Origin: Paenibacillus sp. FSL H7-0326
Lineage (GTDB): Bacteria > Bacillota > Bacilli > Paenibacillales > Paenibacillaceae
Assembly (NCBI RefSeq): GCF_001955535.1
Contig: NZ_MPVN01000003.1
Span: forward strand, 1 to 64,000
Direction: 5' to 3'
Length of the DNA stretch: 64,000 bases
Position numbers and translations under genes: made by a program. Under the pieces are notes generated by a model. That model did no database searches, had not been told where the DNA came from, and worked only from the letters and a program-made list of their open reading frames with translations. This document shows, one piece after another, positions 45,051-51,739 of the stretch. Each line of letters starts with the position of its first letter. Positions within the stretch are counted from its first letter, which is position 1.

Positions 45051-45872
45051 CTATCCTTTATAGCTATCCTGCCACCGCAGCATACGAACTTCCAAAAAGC
45101 GCACAATGGAATCGGAAGCTTTACCGACAATAGCAAAAATGGTAATTCCAACGAACACAATATCGGTCTGCATGAAGGAGCGTGCATCCTGAATCATAAA
45201 GCCTATACCTATATCCGCTCCAAGCAATTCCGCAGTGACTAAGCACAACCAAGATATGCTGAGAGAGAGACGTATTCCTAATAGAATATTCGGGAGTGCG
45301 GCGGGTAACACGAGCTTGGTTAGCTGACGATAACGTCCGAATTCCAATACACGGGCTACTTCAAACAGCTTGATATCCACATTACGAACACCAAGAAACG
45401 AGTTGACATAGAGCGGGAAAAAGGCGCCGAGCGAAATGAGCAGCACTTTAGAAAGCTCACCAAATCCAAACCACATAATAAATAATGGTGTTATGGCAAG
45501 AAGGGGAATGGTTCGCAACATCTGCACGGTTGGATTTACGAACTCTTCAAAACGCCGGTACATGCCGACGTATACTCCGAGAATCAATCCACAGCTTCCC
45601 CCAAGTAAGAAGCCGAGAGATGCTCTCTCAATGCTGACTCGCAAGTGTCGAGGCAGCTCTCCTGAAACGGTAAGCTCAAAGTACTGTCTCAGAATAAGCG
45701 AGGGGGAAGAAAATAATTGAGCAGATATTATGCCTGTTTGACTTAATATTTGCCATGTGACAAGTACGAAAAATGGAAGTGCCGCTCCTCTAAAGAATAG
45801 ACGCCATTTGTTGACAAAGCGTTGAGTGGCCTTCGGTGGTGCTGCAGGATTAGCCTTAACCGGTAATGGCAT
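45051..45872 (-). CDS. SsuC/TauC-type ABC transporter permease, 273 aa
   Basis: Sulfonate/nitrate/taurine permease family: GFLLGGSCGLILGVYVGMYRRFEEFVNP, then the coupling loop FEVARVLEFGRYRQLTKLVLPAALPNIL and LGADIGIGFMI near the end. Six helices. It lies upstream of the alkylsulfatase in one operon whose leader carries an attenuator (45949-46012) and a palindromic operator (46025-46038). The matching binding protein is encoded across the TetR gene at 47024; no dedicated ATPase gene is present in the window. Confidence 0.9.
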   Translation of the reverse strand: MPLPVKANPAAPPKATQRFVNKWRLFFRGAALPFFVLVTWQILSQTGIISAQLFSSPSLILRQYFELTVSGELPRHLRVSIERASLGFLLGGSCGLILGVYVGMYRRFEEFVNPTVQMLRTIPLLAITPLFIMWFGFGELSKVLLISLGAFFPLYVNSFLGVRNVDIKLFEVARVLEFGRYRQLTKLVLPAALPNILLGIRLSLSISWLCLVTAELLGADIGIGFMIQDARSFMQTDIVFVGITIFAIVGKASDSIVRFLEVRMLRWQDSYKG

Positions 45873-45948
45873 GGTTACATATTCCTTTCAATTCTTTAAT
45901 ATTAAAGCTGCCGAACAGTTGAGATGGAGAAGATGCCTTAAAGTCCAT

Positions 45949-46012
45949 AAAAAAAAGAGACCGGCAGCAGAAAAAAACATCCTGGCCGAATCTCTAGTGG
46001 TCTAGTCGATTC
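45949..46012 (-). promoter_or_regulatory. attenuator leader, copy 1 (CGA-hairpin-AGA motif plus terminator)
   Basis: On the minus strand, 5 nt after a -10-like TATATG (46019-46014), the RNA reads CGA-CTAG-ACCA-CTAG-AGA (46008-45991): a 4-bp hairpin, extendable by GAATC/GATTC. The 3' half continues into AGAGATTCGGC (45995-45985), which pairs with GCCGGTCTCT (45965-45956) to make a terminator followed by seven or eight U residues. The small hairpin and the terminator use the same bases and so exclude each other. The same motif occurs at 46888 and 50592. Confidence 0.6.
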
Positions 46013-46024
46013 TCATATACAAAT

Positions 46025-46038
46025 TGACTGATGAGTCA
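46025..46038. promoter_or_regulatory. palindromic operator TGACT-N4-AGTCA, copy 1
   Basis: A perfect inverted repeat TGACT GATG AGTCA in the gap between the divergent permease and TetR genes, overlapping the -35 region of the permease/sulfatase promoter. An equivalent site occurs at 46836-46849. It is a candidate site for the TetR protein encoded between the two. Confidence 0.55.
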
Positions 46039-46173
46039 TATTGTAAAAAAAGAATATCATTGTAGCCTAAATATAGTCAATACCCGAGTGTAGATATTAA
46101 AATTGTTGGATTAACATAGTTTTAAGTTCGATGTCTCTGTTAAACTAGAAAAAAACAGGCAGGAGGTTACATA

Positions 46174-46761
46174 ATGCCGCGTAACATATTACGAGATCAG
46201 AGAATGCGAGAAGAGCGCAGGAAGCAAATTCTTGATGCGGCAGCCAGTGTATTTGCACGTCGTGGGCTGCTAACGAAGATCGATGATATCGCCGCTGAAG
46301 CGGGACGGAGCCATGGTCATGTCTATAGTTATTTCAAGTCAAAAGAAGAAATTTTGCTCGCGGTTATCAAACGTGGCCAAGATCTATATGGCGAGCATTT
46401 ACAAAAGGCATTAGCAATGGACGAAAAGGCGATAGAGAAATTTCGCTATATCACTACAAAAGTATTGTCCCAGGGGCAAAATGCTGACAGTTACATCGTG
46501 CTGCTTCAAGCTATTTTCACAGATCTGCTGGATGACGAGGAGAAGAAAAAAATAAGAGAACGCGGTAAAAAAAACCGAGCCCTGCTCATTTCGATCATCG
46601 AAGAAGGACATAGAGACGGTTCTGTAAGGCAGGGTGATCCAATTCAGTTGGCAACGTTATTTGCTACGTTGATTCAGAATCTTATGCTGCTAGAGGCTCG
46701 GGAGTATGCCCCTGCTAATGACACGACAATTGATCTGCTTCTCGAAATGATAGGGCCTTGA
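46174..46761 (+). CDS. TetR family transcriptional regulator, 195 aa
   Basis: N-terminal TetR helix-turn-helix (RRKQILDAAASVFARRGL, IDDIAAEAGRSHGHVYSYFKSKEEIL; about residues 12-62) and a variable helical ligand domain. It lies between the divergent permease/sulfatase operon and the binding-protein/monooxygenase operon, both of which carry TGACT-N4-AGTCA palindromes, so it probably regulates both in response to a sulfur compound. The ATG at 46174 follows AGGAGG. A promoter for the next operon starts 29 bp after its stop. Confidence 0.9.
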   Translation: MPRNILRDQRMREERRKQILDAAASVFARRGLLTKIDDIAAEAGRSHGHVYSYFKSKEEILLAVIKRGQDLYGEHLQKALAMDEKAIEKFRYITTKVLSQGQNADSYIVLLQAIFTDLLDDEEKKKIRERGKKNRALLISIIEEGHRDGSVRQGDPIQLATLFATLIQNLMLLEAREYAPANDTTIDLLLEMIGP

Positions 46762-46789
46762 GTCCTCTTATCTCGTAAAAAAAGTAGGG

Positions 46790-46818
46790 TTGACAATGAG
46801 AATGGTATGTTCTATGAT
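46790..46818 (+). promoter_or_regulatory. distal promoter of the binding-protein operon
   Basis: Consensus TTGACA (46790-46795), a 17-nt spacer and TATGAT (46813-46818). Transcripts from here would run over the downstream palindrome, which could act as a roadblock. Confidence 0.5.
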
Positions 46819-46835
46819 TTCTTCACAACACAACC

Positions 46836-46849
46836 TGACTATAGAGTCA
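46836..46849. promoter_or_regulatory. palindromic operator TGACT-N4-AGTCA, copy 2
   Basis: TGACT ATAG AGTCA, identical half-sites and spacing to copy 1, followed like it by an AT-rich ATTT-type stretch. It sits between the distal promoter and the -35 of the proximal promoter. Confidence 0.55.
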
Positions 46850-46851
46850 TT

Positions 46852-46881
46852 TTGTGAGAACGACAATTGAACAAGTATAAT
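46852..46881 (+). promoter_or_regulatory. proximal promoter of the binding-protein operon
   Basis: TTGTGA (46852-46857), an 18-nt spacer and a perfect TATAAT (46876-46881). Transcription would start at about 46888, exactly where the CGA-hairpin motif begins. Confidence 0.5.
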
Positions 46882-46883
46882 TA

Positions 46884-46954
46884 GAATCGACTGGACGACC
46901 AGAGATTTAAGCTATTATTTAAGCTTGAGCCTGTATCGTGGAGTCTTTTTTTTT
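46884..46954 (+). promoter_or_regulatory. attenuator leader, copy 2 (CGA-hairpin-AGA motif plus terminator)
   Basis: CGA-CTGG-ACGA-CCAG-AGA (46888-46905) forms a 4-bp hairpin. Alternatively GACT, ACGA and CAG of the same segment pair with CTG, TCGT and AGTC at 46931-46945 to make a longer hairpin ending in a nine-T run (to 46953). The two folds are mutually exclusive. The hairpin differs from copy 1 by compensating base changes. About 70 nt separate the T-run from the binding-protein start. Confidence 0.6.
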
Positions 46955-47023
46955 GTTTTAAACCGATTAATAAGATGCGAATAATCTTATTTAGAACCAG
47001 TGAGATGTGAAGGGAGCTGCGAA

Positions 47024-48040
47024 ATGTTGAAAATTGCCCAGAAGTTACGTCTACCTATTTTTCTATTGTTAGCGTTAGTTGTTATGGTCACAGGCTGCGG
47101 AAGTGCGAGTGAAGATTTGCAAAGCCAAGCATCGGAAGAAGGGGAGTTAGTTAAGGTTCGCATCGCGATTAACGGGAACCTGAATCCGCTTGTACTTGCA
47201 CAGGAGAAAGGATGGCTAGAGGGAGAATTTGAGAAGCTTGGTGCGGAAGTAGAGTGGAGCAAGTTTACGAGCGGTCCGCCTGTACTGGAAGCCCTGGTGT
47301 CCGGGAGGGTTGATCTTTCATTTCTAGGTGACGGAGCTTCGATTACGGGGCTATCTAATGAATTGCCGTTTGAAGTTGTGGGACTCATCGGTGAAGGCAA
47401 GAATCTTAATGCCGTTCTTGTTCCTGTTGAAAGTGACATCAAGACCATTCTAGATTTAAAAGGAAAAACCATTGGGCTTGCAAAAGGCTCAACGTCACAT
47501 GTGTATCTGATAAAAGTGTTGAAGGAAAACGGATTATCACAAGAGGATATAACTATTATTAATCTACAGCCTGAGGATGCCCGAGCTTCTTTCGAAGCAG
47601 GACAACTGGATGCGTGGGTGACAATTGATCCAAACATAACACTGTACGTAGAACAAAAGAAAGCCATCGCCCTTGAGGCCAATACAGAAGTATATGCTCC
47701 TATTTCAATGATTGCCCACTCTGATTTTGCCAACCAACATCCTGACCTTGTAATAGAGTACTTAAAGCAGTTTAAACGTTCGTTGGATTGGCAGAGCGAG
47801 AACATGGACGAAGCTGCCAATATCTATTCACAGCAAACGAAAATCCCCTCGGATATTATAAAGCTTGTACTGGAACGCAGCTCGGCGCAATTATCGGTTT
47901 ATTCAGAAGAAGCGTTAAATGCGCAGCAGGCAACATCTGAGATATTACTTGAGAATCACTTTCTAAAAAAACCGCTCCTGTTTAAAGATGGTGTTAATGA
48001 TTCTTATGTGCTTCAAGCTTTACAGCAATCATCCAATTAG
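47024..48040 (+). CDS. SsuA/NMT1-type ABC binding lipoprotein (sulfonate/sulfate-ester type), 338 aa
   Basis: Lipoprotein signal with VVMVTGCGS lipobox (Cys about residue 25), then the SsuA-like fold: VRIAINGNLNPLVLAQEKGWLEG, SGPPVLEALVSGRVDLSFLGDG, LKGKTIGLAKGSTSHVYLIKVL, then LDAWVTIDPNITL. The family binds aliphatic sulfonates, taurine, sulfate esters or nitrate. ATG at 47024 follows GAAGGGAG. It is the likely receptor for the permease at 45051 and is co-transcribed with the monooxygenase that follows. Confidence 0.9.
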   Translation: MLKIAQKLRLPIFLLLALVVMVTGCGSASEDLQSQASEEGELVKVRIAINGNLNPLVLAQEKGWLEGEFEKLGAEVEWSKFTSGPPVLEALVSGRVDLSFLGDGASITGLSNELPFEVVGLIGEGKNLNAVLVPVESDIKTILDLKGKTIGLAKGSTSHVYLIKVLKENGLSQEDITIINLQPEDARASFEAGQLDAWVTIDPNITLYVEQKKAIALEANTEVYAPISMIAHSDFANQHPDLVIEYLKQFKRSLDWQSENMDEAANIYSQQTKIPSDIIKLVLERSSAQLSVYSEEALNAQQATSEILLENHFLKKPLLFKDGVNDSYVLQALQQSSN

Positions 48041-48094
48041 TCCTCTGCTATGTTATCCCTAAAGAATTATTAAGTAAAGGAAGGTTATATCGAT

Positions 48095-49453
48095 ATGGAG
48101 AATACCAATAGACAGATTAAACTAGGTGCATTCTTTCTAATTCCAGGGCATCATATCGCTGCTTGGAGACATCCAGAAGCAGAAACCTCTTCCGTAATGG
48201 ACTTTCAACTCTATAAGAAATTAGCTCAAACTGCAGAGCGAGGAAAGTTCGATATGATCTTTCTTGCAGACAGTTACTACGTTTCTAACCGGTATCCTGC
48301 GGCGGTCGAGCAAATTGTGTCCTCACGCCCCGAACCGATATCTCTTCTATCCGCAATATCTTCCGTCACCAATCGAATCGGGCTGGCTGCAACTGCATCC
48401 ACCACATACAATGAACCCTATCACGTTGCTCGTAAGTTCGCATCACTTGATCATTTAAGTGGAGGAAGGGCTGCCTGGAATGTAGTCACTTCTAAATATG
48501 ACGATGAAGCTCTAAATTTCAACCAACAGCATCATCTTTTACACGAACTGCGTTATGAGCGTGCAGAGGAATTCATCGAAGTAGTCAAGGGTTTATGGGA
48601 TAGTTGGGAGGACGATGCTTTTCTGTATGACAAGAATTCCGCACAGTACGCAGATCGGACGAAGGTCCATCCGATAAATCATGCAGGTAAATGGTTCTCT
48701 GTAAAAGGTCCTCTTAATGTAGCAAGACCTGTTCAAGGTTACCCGGTTATCGTGCAGGCCGGAGCCTCTAAACCAGGTAAAGAATTAGCTGCAAGTACGG
48801 CAGAAGTCATCTTTACCGCGTGGCCGACGCTTAAAGAAGGGCAAGCCTTTTATGCAGATGTGAAGGGAAGATTAAGCAGATATAATCGCTCGGAGGATTC
48901 GCTTAAAATTATGCCAGGTCTTTTCCCGATCATTGGAAGAACGGAAGAAGAAGCCAAGGAAAAACAGGCGGAGCTAAATGGTCTTATTCCTCCAGCAGTA
49001 GGAGTGACACTATTATCTGCTCTTGTTAACTTCGACTTAACCCATTGCGACATCGATTCTCCGCTACCCGATCTTCCGGAGCTGGAAGAGGTCAATGGTG
49101 GCAAAAGTCGTTTTAAGCTGGTTAAAGAAATGGGAGAACGCGAAGGTCTGACGATCCGACAGCTATATGAACGAATTTCAGGTGGAAGAGGGCATCTTGA
49201 AATTGTCGGAACACCAAGCCAAATTGCGGATCAGATGGAGGAATGGTTTGTATCCCGGGCAGCAGATGGCTTTAATATCATGCCTCCTTTTTTTCCAGGT
49301 GGACTTGATGATTTTGTAGACCTTGTTGTACCTGAATTGCAACGTCGGGGTTTATTCCGAACAGAGTATGAGGGATCAACGCTAAGAAGCCATCTCGGTC
49401 TATCAAGACCGAAACACCCAGTGCATCTAAAAAAGCAGGATATAATGAATTGA
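48095..49453 (+). CDS. NtaA/SnaA/DszA-type FMN-dependent monooxygenase, third copy, 452 aa
   Basis: Two-component luciferase-fold monooxygenase: LGAFFLIPGHHIAAWRHP, FDMIFLADSYYV, STTYNEPYHVARKFASLDH, RAAWNVVTSKYDDEALNF, then VIVQAGASKPGKELAASTAEVIFT. It is clearly more distant from the tandem pair at 34-37 kb than they are from each other. Its pairing with an SsuA-like receptor suggests it desulfonates or cleaves the imported organosulfur compound; reduced flavin must come from a reductase elsewhere. The ribosome site AAGGAAGG is 10 nt from the ATG. Confidence 0.9.
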   Translation: MENTNRQIKLGAFFLIPGHHIAAWRHPEAETSSVMDFQLYKKLAQTAERGKFDMIFLADSYYVSNRYPAAVEQIVSSRPEPISLLSAISSVTNRIGLAATASTTYNEPYHVARKFASLDHLSGGRAAWNVVTSKYDDEALNFNQQHHLLHELRYERAEEFIEVVKGLWDSWEDDAFLYDKNSAQYADRTKVHPINHAGKWFSVKGPLNVARPVQGYPVIVQAGASKPGKELAASTAEVIFTAWPTLKEGQAFYADVKGRLSRYNRSEDSLKIMPGLFPIIGRTEEEAKEKQAELNGLIPPAVGVTLLSALVNFDLTHCDIDSPLPDLPELEEVNGGKSRFKLVKEMGEREGLTIRQLYERISGGRGHLEIVGTPSQIADQMEEWFVSRAADGFNIMPPFFPGGLDDFVDLVVPELQRRGLFRTEYEGSTLRSHLGLSRPKHPVHLKKQDIMN

Positions 49454-49457
49454 TAGG

Positions 49458-49490
49458 GAAGCAGCGGGTCAGTGACTTGCTGCTTCTTGT
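49458..49490 (+). terminator. terminator of the TetR-region operon
   Basis: GAAGCAGC (49458-49465) pairs with GCTGCTTC (49479-49486), with a short TCA/TGA extension, followed by TTGTTGTATT. Confidence 0.7.
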
Positions 49491-49587
49491 TGTATTGTAC
49501 TGGCGGTTAAAAGGGTAATCATGATTAAAGTAGAAAATAATGATGTATGTCATTTAGTAAAGAAATAGAAAGGAGTTGTGTTCATTC

Positions 49588-50370
49588 ATGGAACTGGGAT
49601 TACACGGAAAACGGGCAATTATCACAGGTGGCAGTAAGGGTATTGGACTCGCAACGGCGATACTGCTCGCATCGGAAGGTGCACAGGTAGCCATCGTCGC
49701 ACGAAACGAAGGACCGCTTAAGGAAGCAGCAGAGCAAATTGTCGCGAAAACAGGAGTTGAGCCTTTCATTATCGCGGCAGATGTGTCAGTTGAGGAGGAT
49801 GTACACCGAGCAGTGGCTGCAACAGCCGAGCGATTTGGCGGTATCGATATTCTTGTGAACAACGCAGGTACCTCGGCAGCTAAGCCATTCGAATATGTGG
49901 ATGCTGCCGCATGGACTGCTGATCTAGATTTGAAATTGTTAGGCGCAGTCCATTTCGCTCAGGCTGCGCTGCCGTATTTACAAAAGGATGGCGGAGGAGC
50001 AATTGTCAACGTTACGGCTGTGGGAGGGAAGACGCCTCTTGGGTCCTCCCTTCCAAGCTCGGTAAGCCGTGCTGCAGGACTGGCTCTGACGAAAGCGATG
50101 AGCAAGGATTTGGCGCGAGGCGGGGTTCGCGTAAACGCAGTCTGCATCGGACTCATTCACAGCGATCAGATCGAGAAATTGTGGCAATCGACAGCGCAAA
50201 ATCTATCGTGGGAAGAATTCGCGGCCGATCCGCGTCATGACATCCCGTTAGGCAGAATCGGGGAAGCAGATGAAGCCGCAAGCGTGATTGCATTCCTTGT
50301 GTCGGACGCTGCATCCTATGTAACCGGTACAGCAGTCAATATTGATGGTGGCAAGGCGGCAGTTCTCTAG
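49588..50370 (+). CDS. SDR-fold protein with altered active site, 260 aa
   Basis: The Rossmann cofactor motif (TGGSKGIGLATA), DVSVEEDV and NNAG are normal, and the C-terminus (YVTGTAVNIDGG) is FabG-like. At the usual YxxxK position the sequence reads SSVSRAAG: the catalytic Tyr is Ser and the Lys is Arg. This matches the BKR-like SDR subgroup without a canonical tetrad, so classical dehydrogenase chemistry is doubtful. ATG at 49588 is 12 nt from AAAGGAG; other starts fit worse. It lies between the sulfur island and the aldo-keto reductase. Confidence 0.8.
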   Translation: MELGLHGKRAIITGGSKGIGLATAILLASEGAQVAIVARNEGPLKEAAEQIVAKTGVEPFIIAADVSVEEDVHRAVAATAERFGGIDILVNNAGTSAAKPFEYVDAAAWTADLDLKLLGAVHFAQAALPYLQKDGGGAIVNVTAVGGKTPLGSSLPSSVSRAAGLALTKAMSKDLARGGVRVNAVCIGLIHSDQIEKLWQSTAQNLSWEEFAADPRHDIPLGRIGEADEAASVIAFLVSDAASYVTGTAVNIDGGKAAVL

Positions 50371-50478
50371 AGAGCAGATGACATAGTAAAATGAACATAG
50401 CTGCATAAAAAAATCGCTAAACTCGGCTAGCTCAAGGATTTGTTTCTAAACTTTAACCAACTTAATAAAAGTAAAGTA

Positions 50479-50507
50479 TTGACAGTATAGAATCTCCATG
50501 TTAAATT
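50479..50507 (+). promoter_or_regulatory. possible distal promoter of the aldo-keto reductase gene
   Basis: TTGACA (50479-50484), a 17-nt spacer and TAAATT (50502-50507). A palindrome GTTAAT/ATTAAC lies at about 50525-50540, downstream of it. Confidence 0.35.
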
Positions 50508-50580
50508 GTAAATTATCTTATAGGGTTAATAGGAATTAACAATCTATTCTTGGTATTAAGTGTGTTACCCATTATGATTC

Positions 50581-50651
50581 TAATATATTTTCGACCGGAT
50601 AACCGGAGACAATGCTTTGTGTAGTTTCACAGCTATTGTCTTCGGTTTTTT
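50581..50651 (+). promoter_or_regulatory. attenuator leader, copy 3 (CGA-hairpin-AGA motif plus terminator)
   Basis: After a -10-like TAATAT (50581-50586) and 5 nt, the RNA reads CGA-CCGG-ATAA-CCGG-AGA (50592-50609). Its 3' half lies in ACCGGAGACAAT (50602-50613), which pairs with ATTGTCTTCGGT (50635-50646) around an inner GCTTTGTG/CACAGC stem and ends in six T residues. The hairpin and terminator are therefore mutually exclusive, as in copies 1 and 2. The aldo-keto reductase starts 33 nt later. Confidence 0.6.
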
Positions 50652-50683
50652 CTATTTATTTATAACTAGAGGAGGTTAATTAA

Positions 50684-51649
50684 ATGGAATTTCGGAAATT
50701 TGGAAGAACAGGTTTAAAGGTATCATCTGTAGCGTTAGGAACTATGGCATTTGGCAGATGGATTGATGAACAAGCTTCATCTACAATTCTGGATTTAGCA
50801 CTAGATAAGGGGATCAATCTAGTGGATACTGCAAATGTATATGGAGAAGGTGCCTCTGAAACCATATTGGGTAATTTACTCAAGGAAAGACGCCATCAGA
50901 TTGTGTTAGCTACCAAAGTTCACGGTCGTATTGGGTCAGGACCTAATGATGGCGGACAAAGCCGTTACCATATTTATAAAGCAGTTGATGACAGTTTGAG
51001 AAGATTGAAGACAGATTACATTGATTTGTATCAGGTTCACCGATTTGATGAGGAAACGCCGCTTGAGGAAACACTCCGTGCACTGGACGATTTAATACAT
51101 CAAGGAAAAGTGAGGTATATAGGAGCTTCAAATTATGCAGCCTGGCAGCTTGCCAAAGCCCATGGCATCAGCGCTTTACACGGATTACACCGATTCGAGA
51201 GTTTACAACCGGAATATAGTCTAATTTCACGTGAAATTGAGAACGAGATCATTCCTTTCGTACAATCAGAACAAGTCGGAGTTATTGTATACAGTCCACT
51301 TGGGCGCGGTGTCTTAACCGGGAAATACAAAGAAGGAGAGGCACCTCCTGAAGGCACACGTCTAGCTGCTGGGGAACCGAGACTCCAACAACTTCTTCAG
51401 AAGAATGCAATAAGCATTGCCGAGGCCATCAAGCCGCTAGCCCACGAACGAAATTTAACACCTGCACAATATGCCTTGTCCTGGGTGTTAAGTCGTCCTG
51501 GTATAACATCAGCGATTCTCGGAGCATCAAAGCCTGAGCATATTACAGAAGCCGCCACTGCGTGGAACGAACGACTGAGTGAAACGGAATTGAAGCGGGC
51601 TGATGAAGCCACTGACTTGTTAAGACTGAGAGAAGCAGTTACGAACTAA
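50684..51649 (+). CDS. aldo-keto reductase, 321 aa
   Basis: (beta/alpha)8 NADPH-dependent reductase of the YajO/Tas/voltage-channel-beta-like class. The tetrad is visible: Asp and Tyr in DTANVYGEGASE (about residues 48 and 53), Lys in LATKVHG (about 78) and His in YQVHRFD (about 119). The C-terminal NADPH-binding block (SRPGITSAILGASKPEHITEA) is typical. It reduces aldehydes or ketones; the substrate is unknown. The start has AGAGGAGG. It is preceded by the third copy of the attenuator found in the sulfur island, which suggests shared control. Confidence 0.92.
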   Translation: MEFRKFGRTGLKVSSVALGTMAFGRWIDEQASSTILDLALDKGINLVDTANVYGEGASETILGNLLKERRHQIVLATKVHGRIGSGPNDGGQSRYHIYKAVDDSLRRLKTDYIDLYQVHRFDEETPLEETLRALDDLIHQGKVRYIGASNYAAWQLAKAHGISALHGLHRFESLQPEYSLISREIENEIIPFVQSEQVGVIVYSPLGRGVLTGKYKEGEAPPEGTRLAAGEPRLQQLLQKNAISIAEAIKPLAHERNLTPAQYALSWVLSRPGITSAILGASKPEHITEAATAWNERLSETELKRADEATDLLRLREAVTN

Positions 51650-51681
51650 TAAATCTAGTATATATTTCTACCATACCAATG

Positions 51682-51720
51682 GAGGATATCAATGTTACTT
51701 GATATCCTCTATTTTATTTT
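51682..51720 (+). terminator. terminator between aldo-keto reductase and sugar ABC locus
   Basis: GAGGATATCAA (51682-51692) pairs with TTGATATCCTC (51699-51709), 11 bp, followed by a T-rich TATTTTATTTTG. It ends 20 nt before the ATPase start, so it may also attenuate that locus. Confidence 0.75.
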
Positions 51721-51739
51721 GAACAGGAGGATTTCTTAA

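Noticed and set aside
46891..46902. CTGG-ACGA-CCAG as a guanidine-II (mini-ykkC) hairpin
   Set aside because: The loop ACGA resembles the class, but only one hairpin is present and the sister copies have ACCA and ATAA loops, so the guanidine-binding loops are not conserved.
46987..47820. 277-codon open frame on the minus strand
   Set aside because: It is a complete shadow of the SsuA-like receptor gene, whose signal peptide, lipobox and domain pattern are clear; the minus-strand product is low-complexity Ser-rich.
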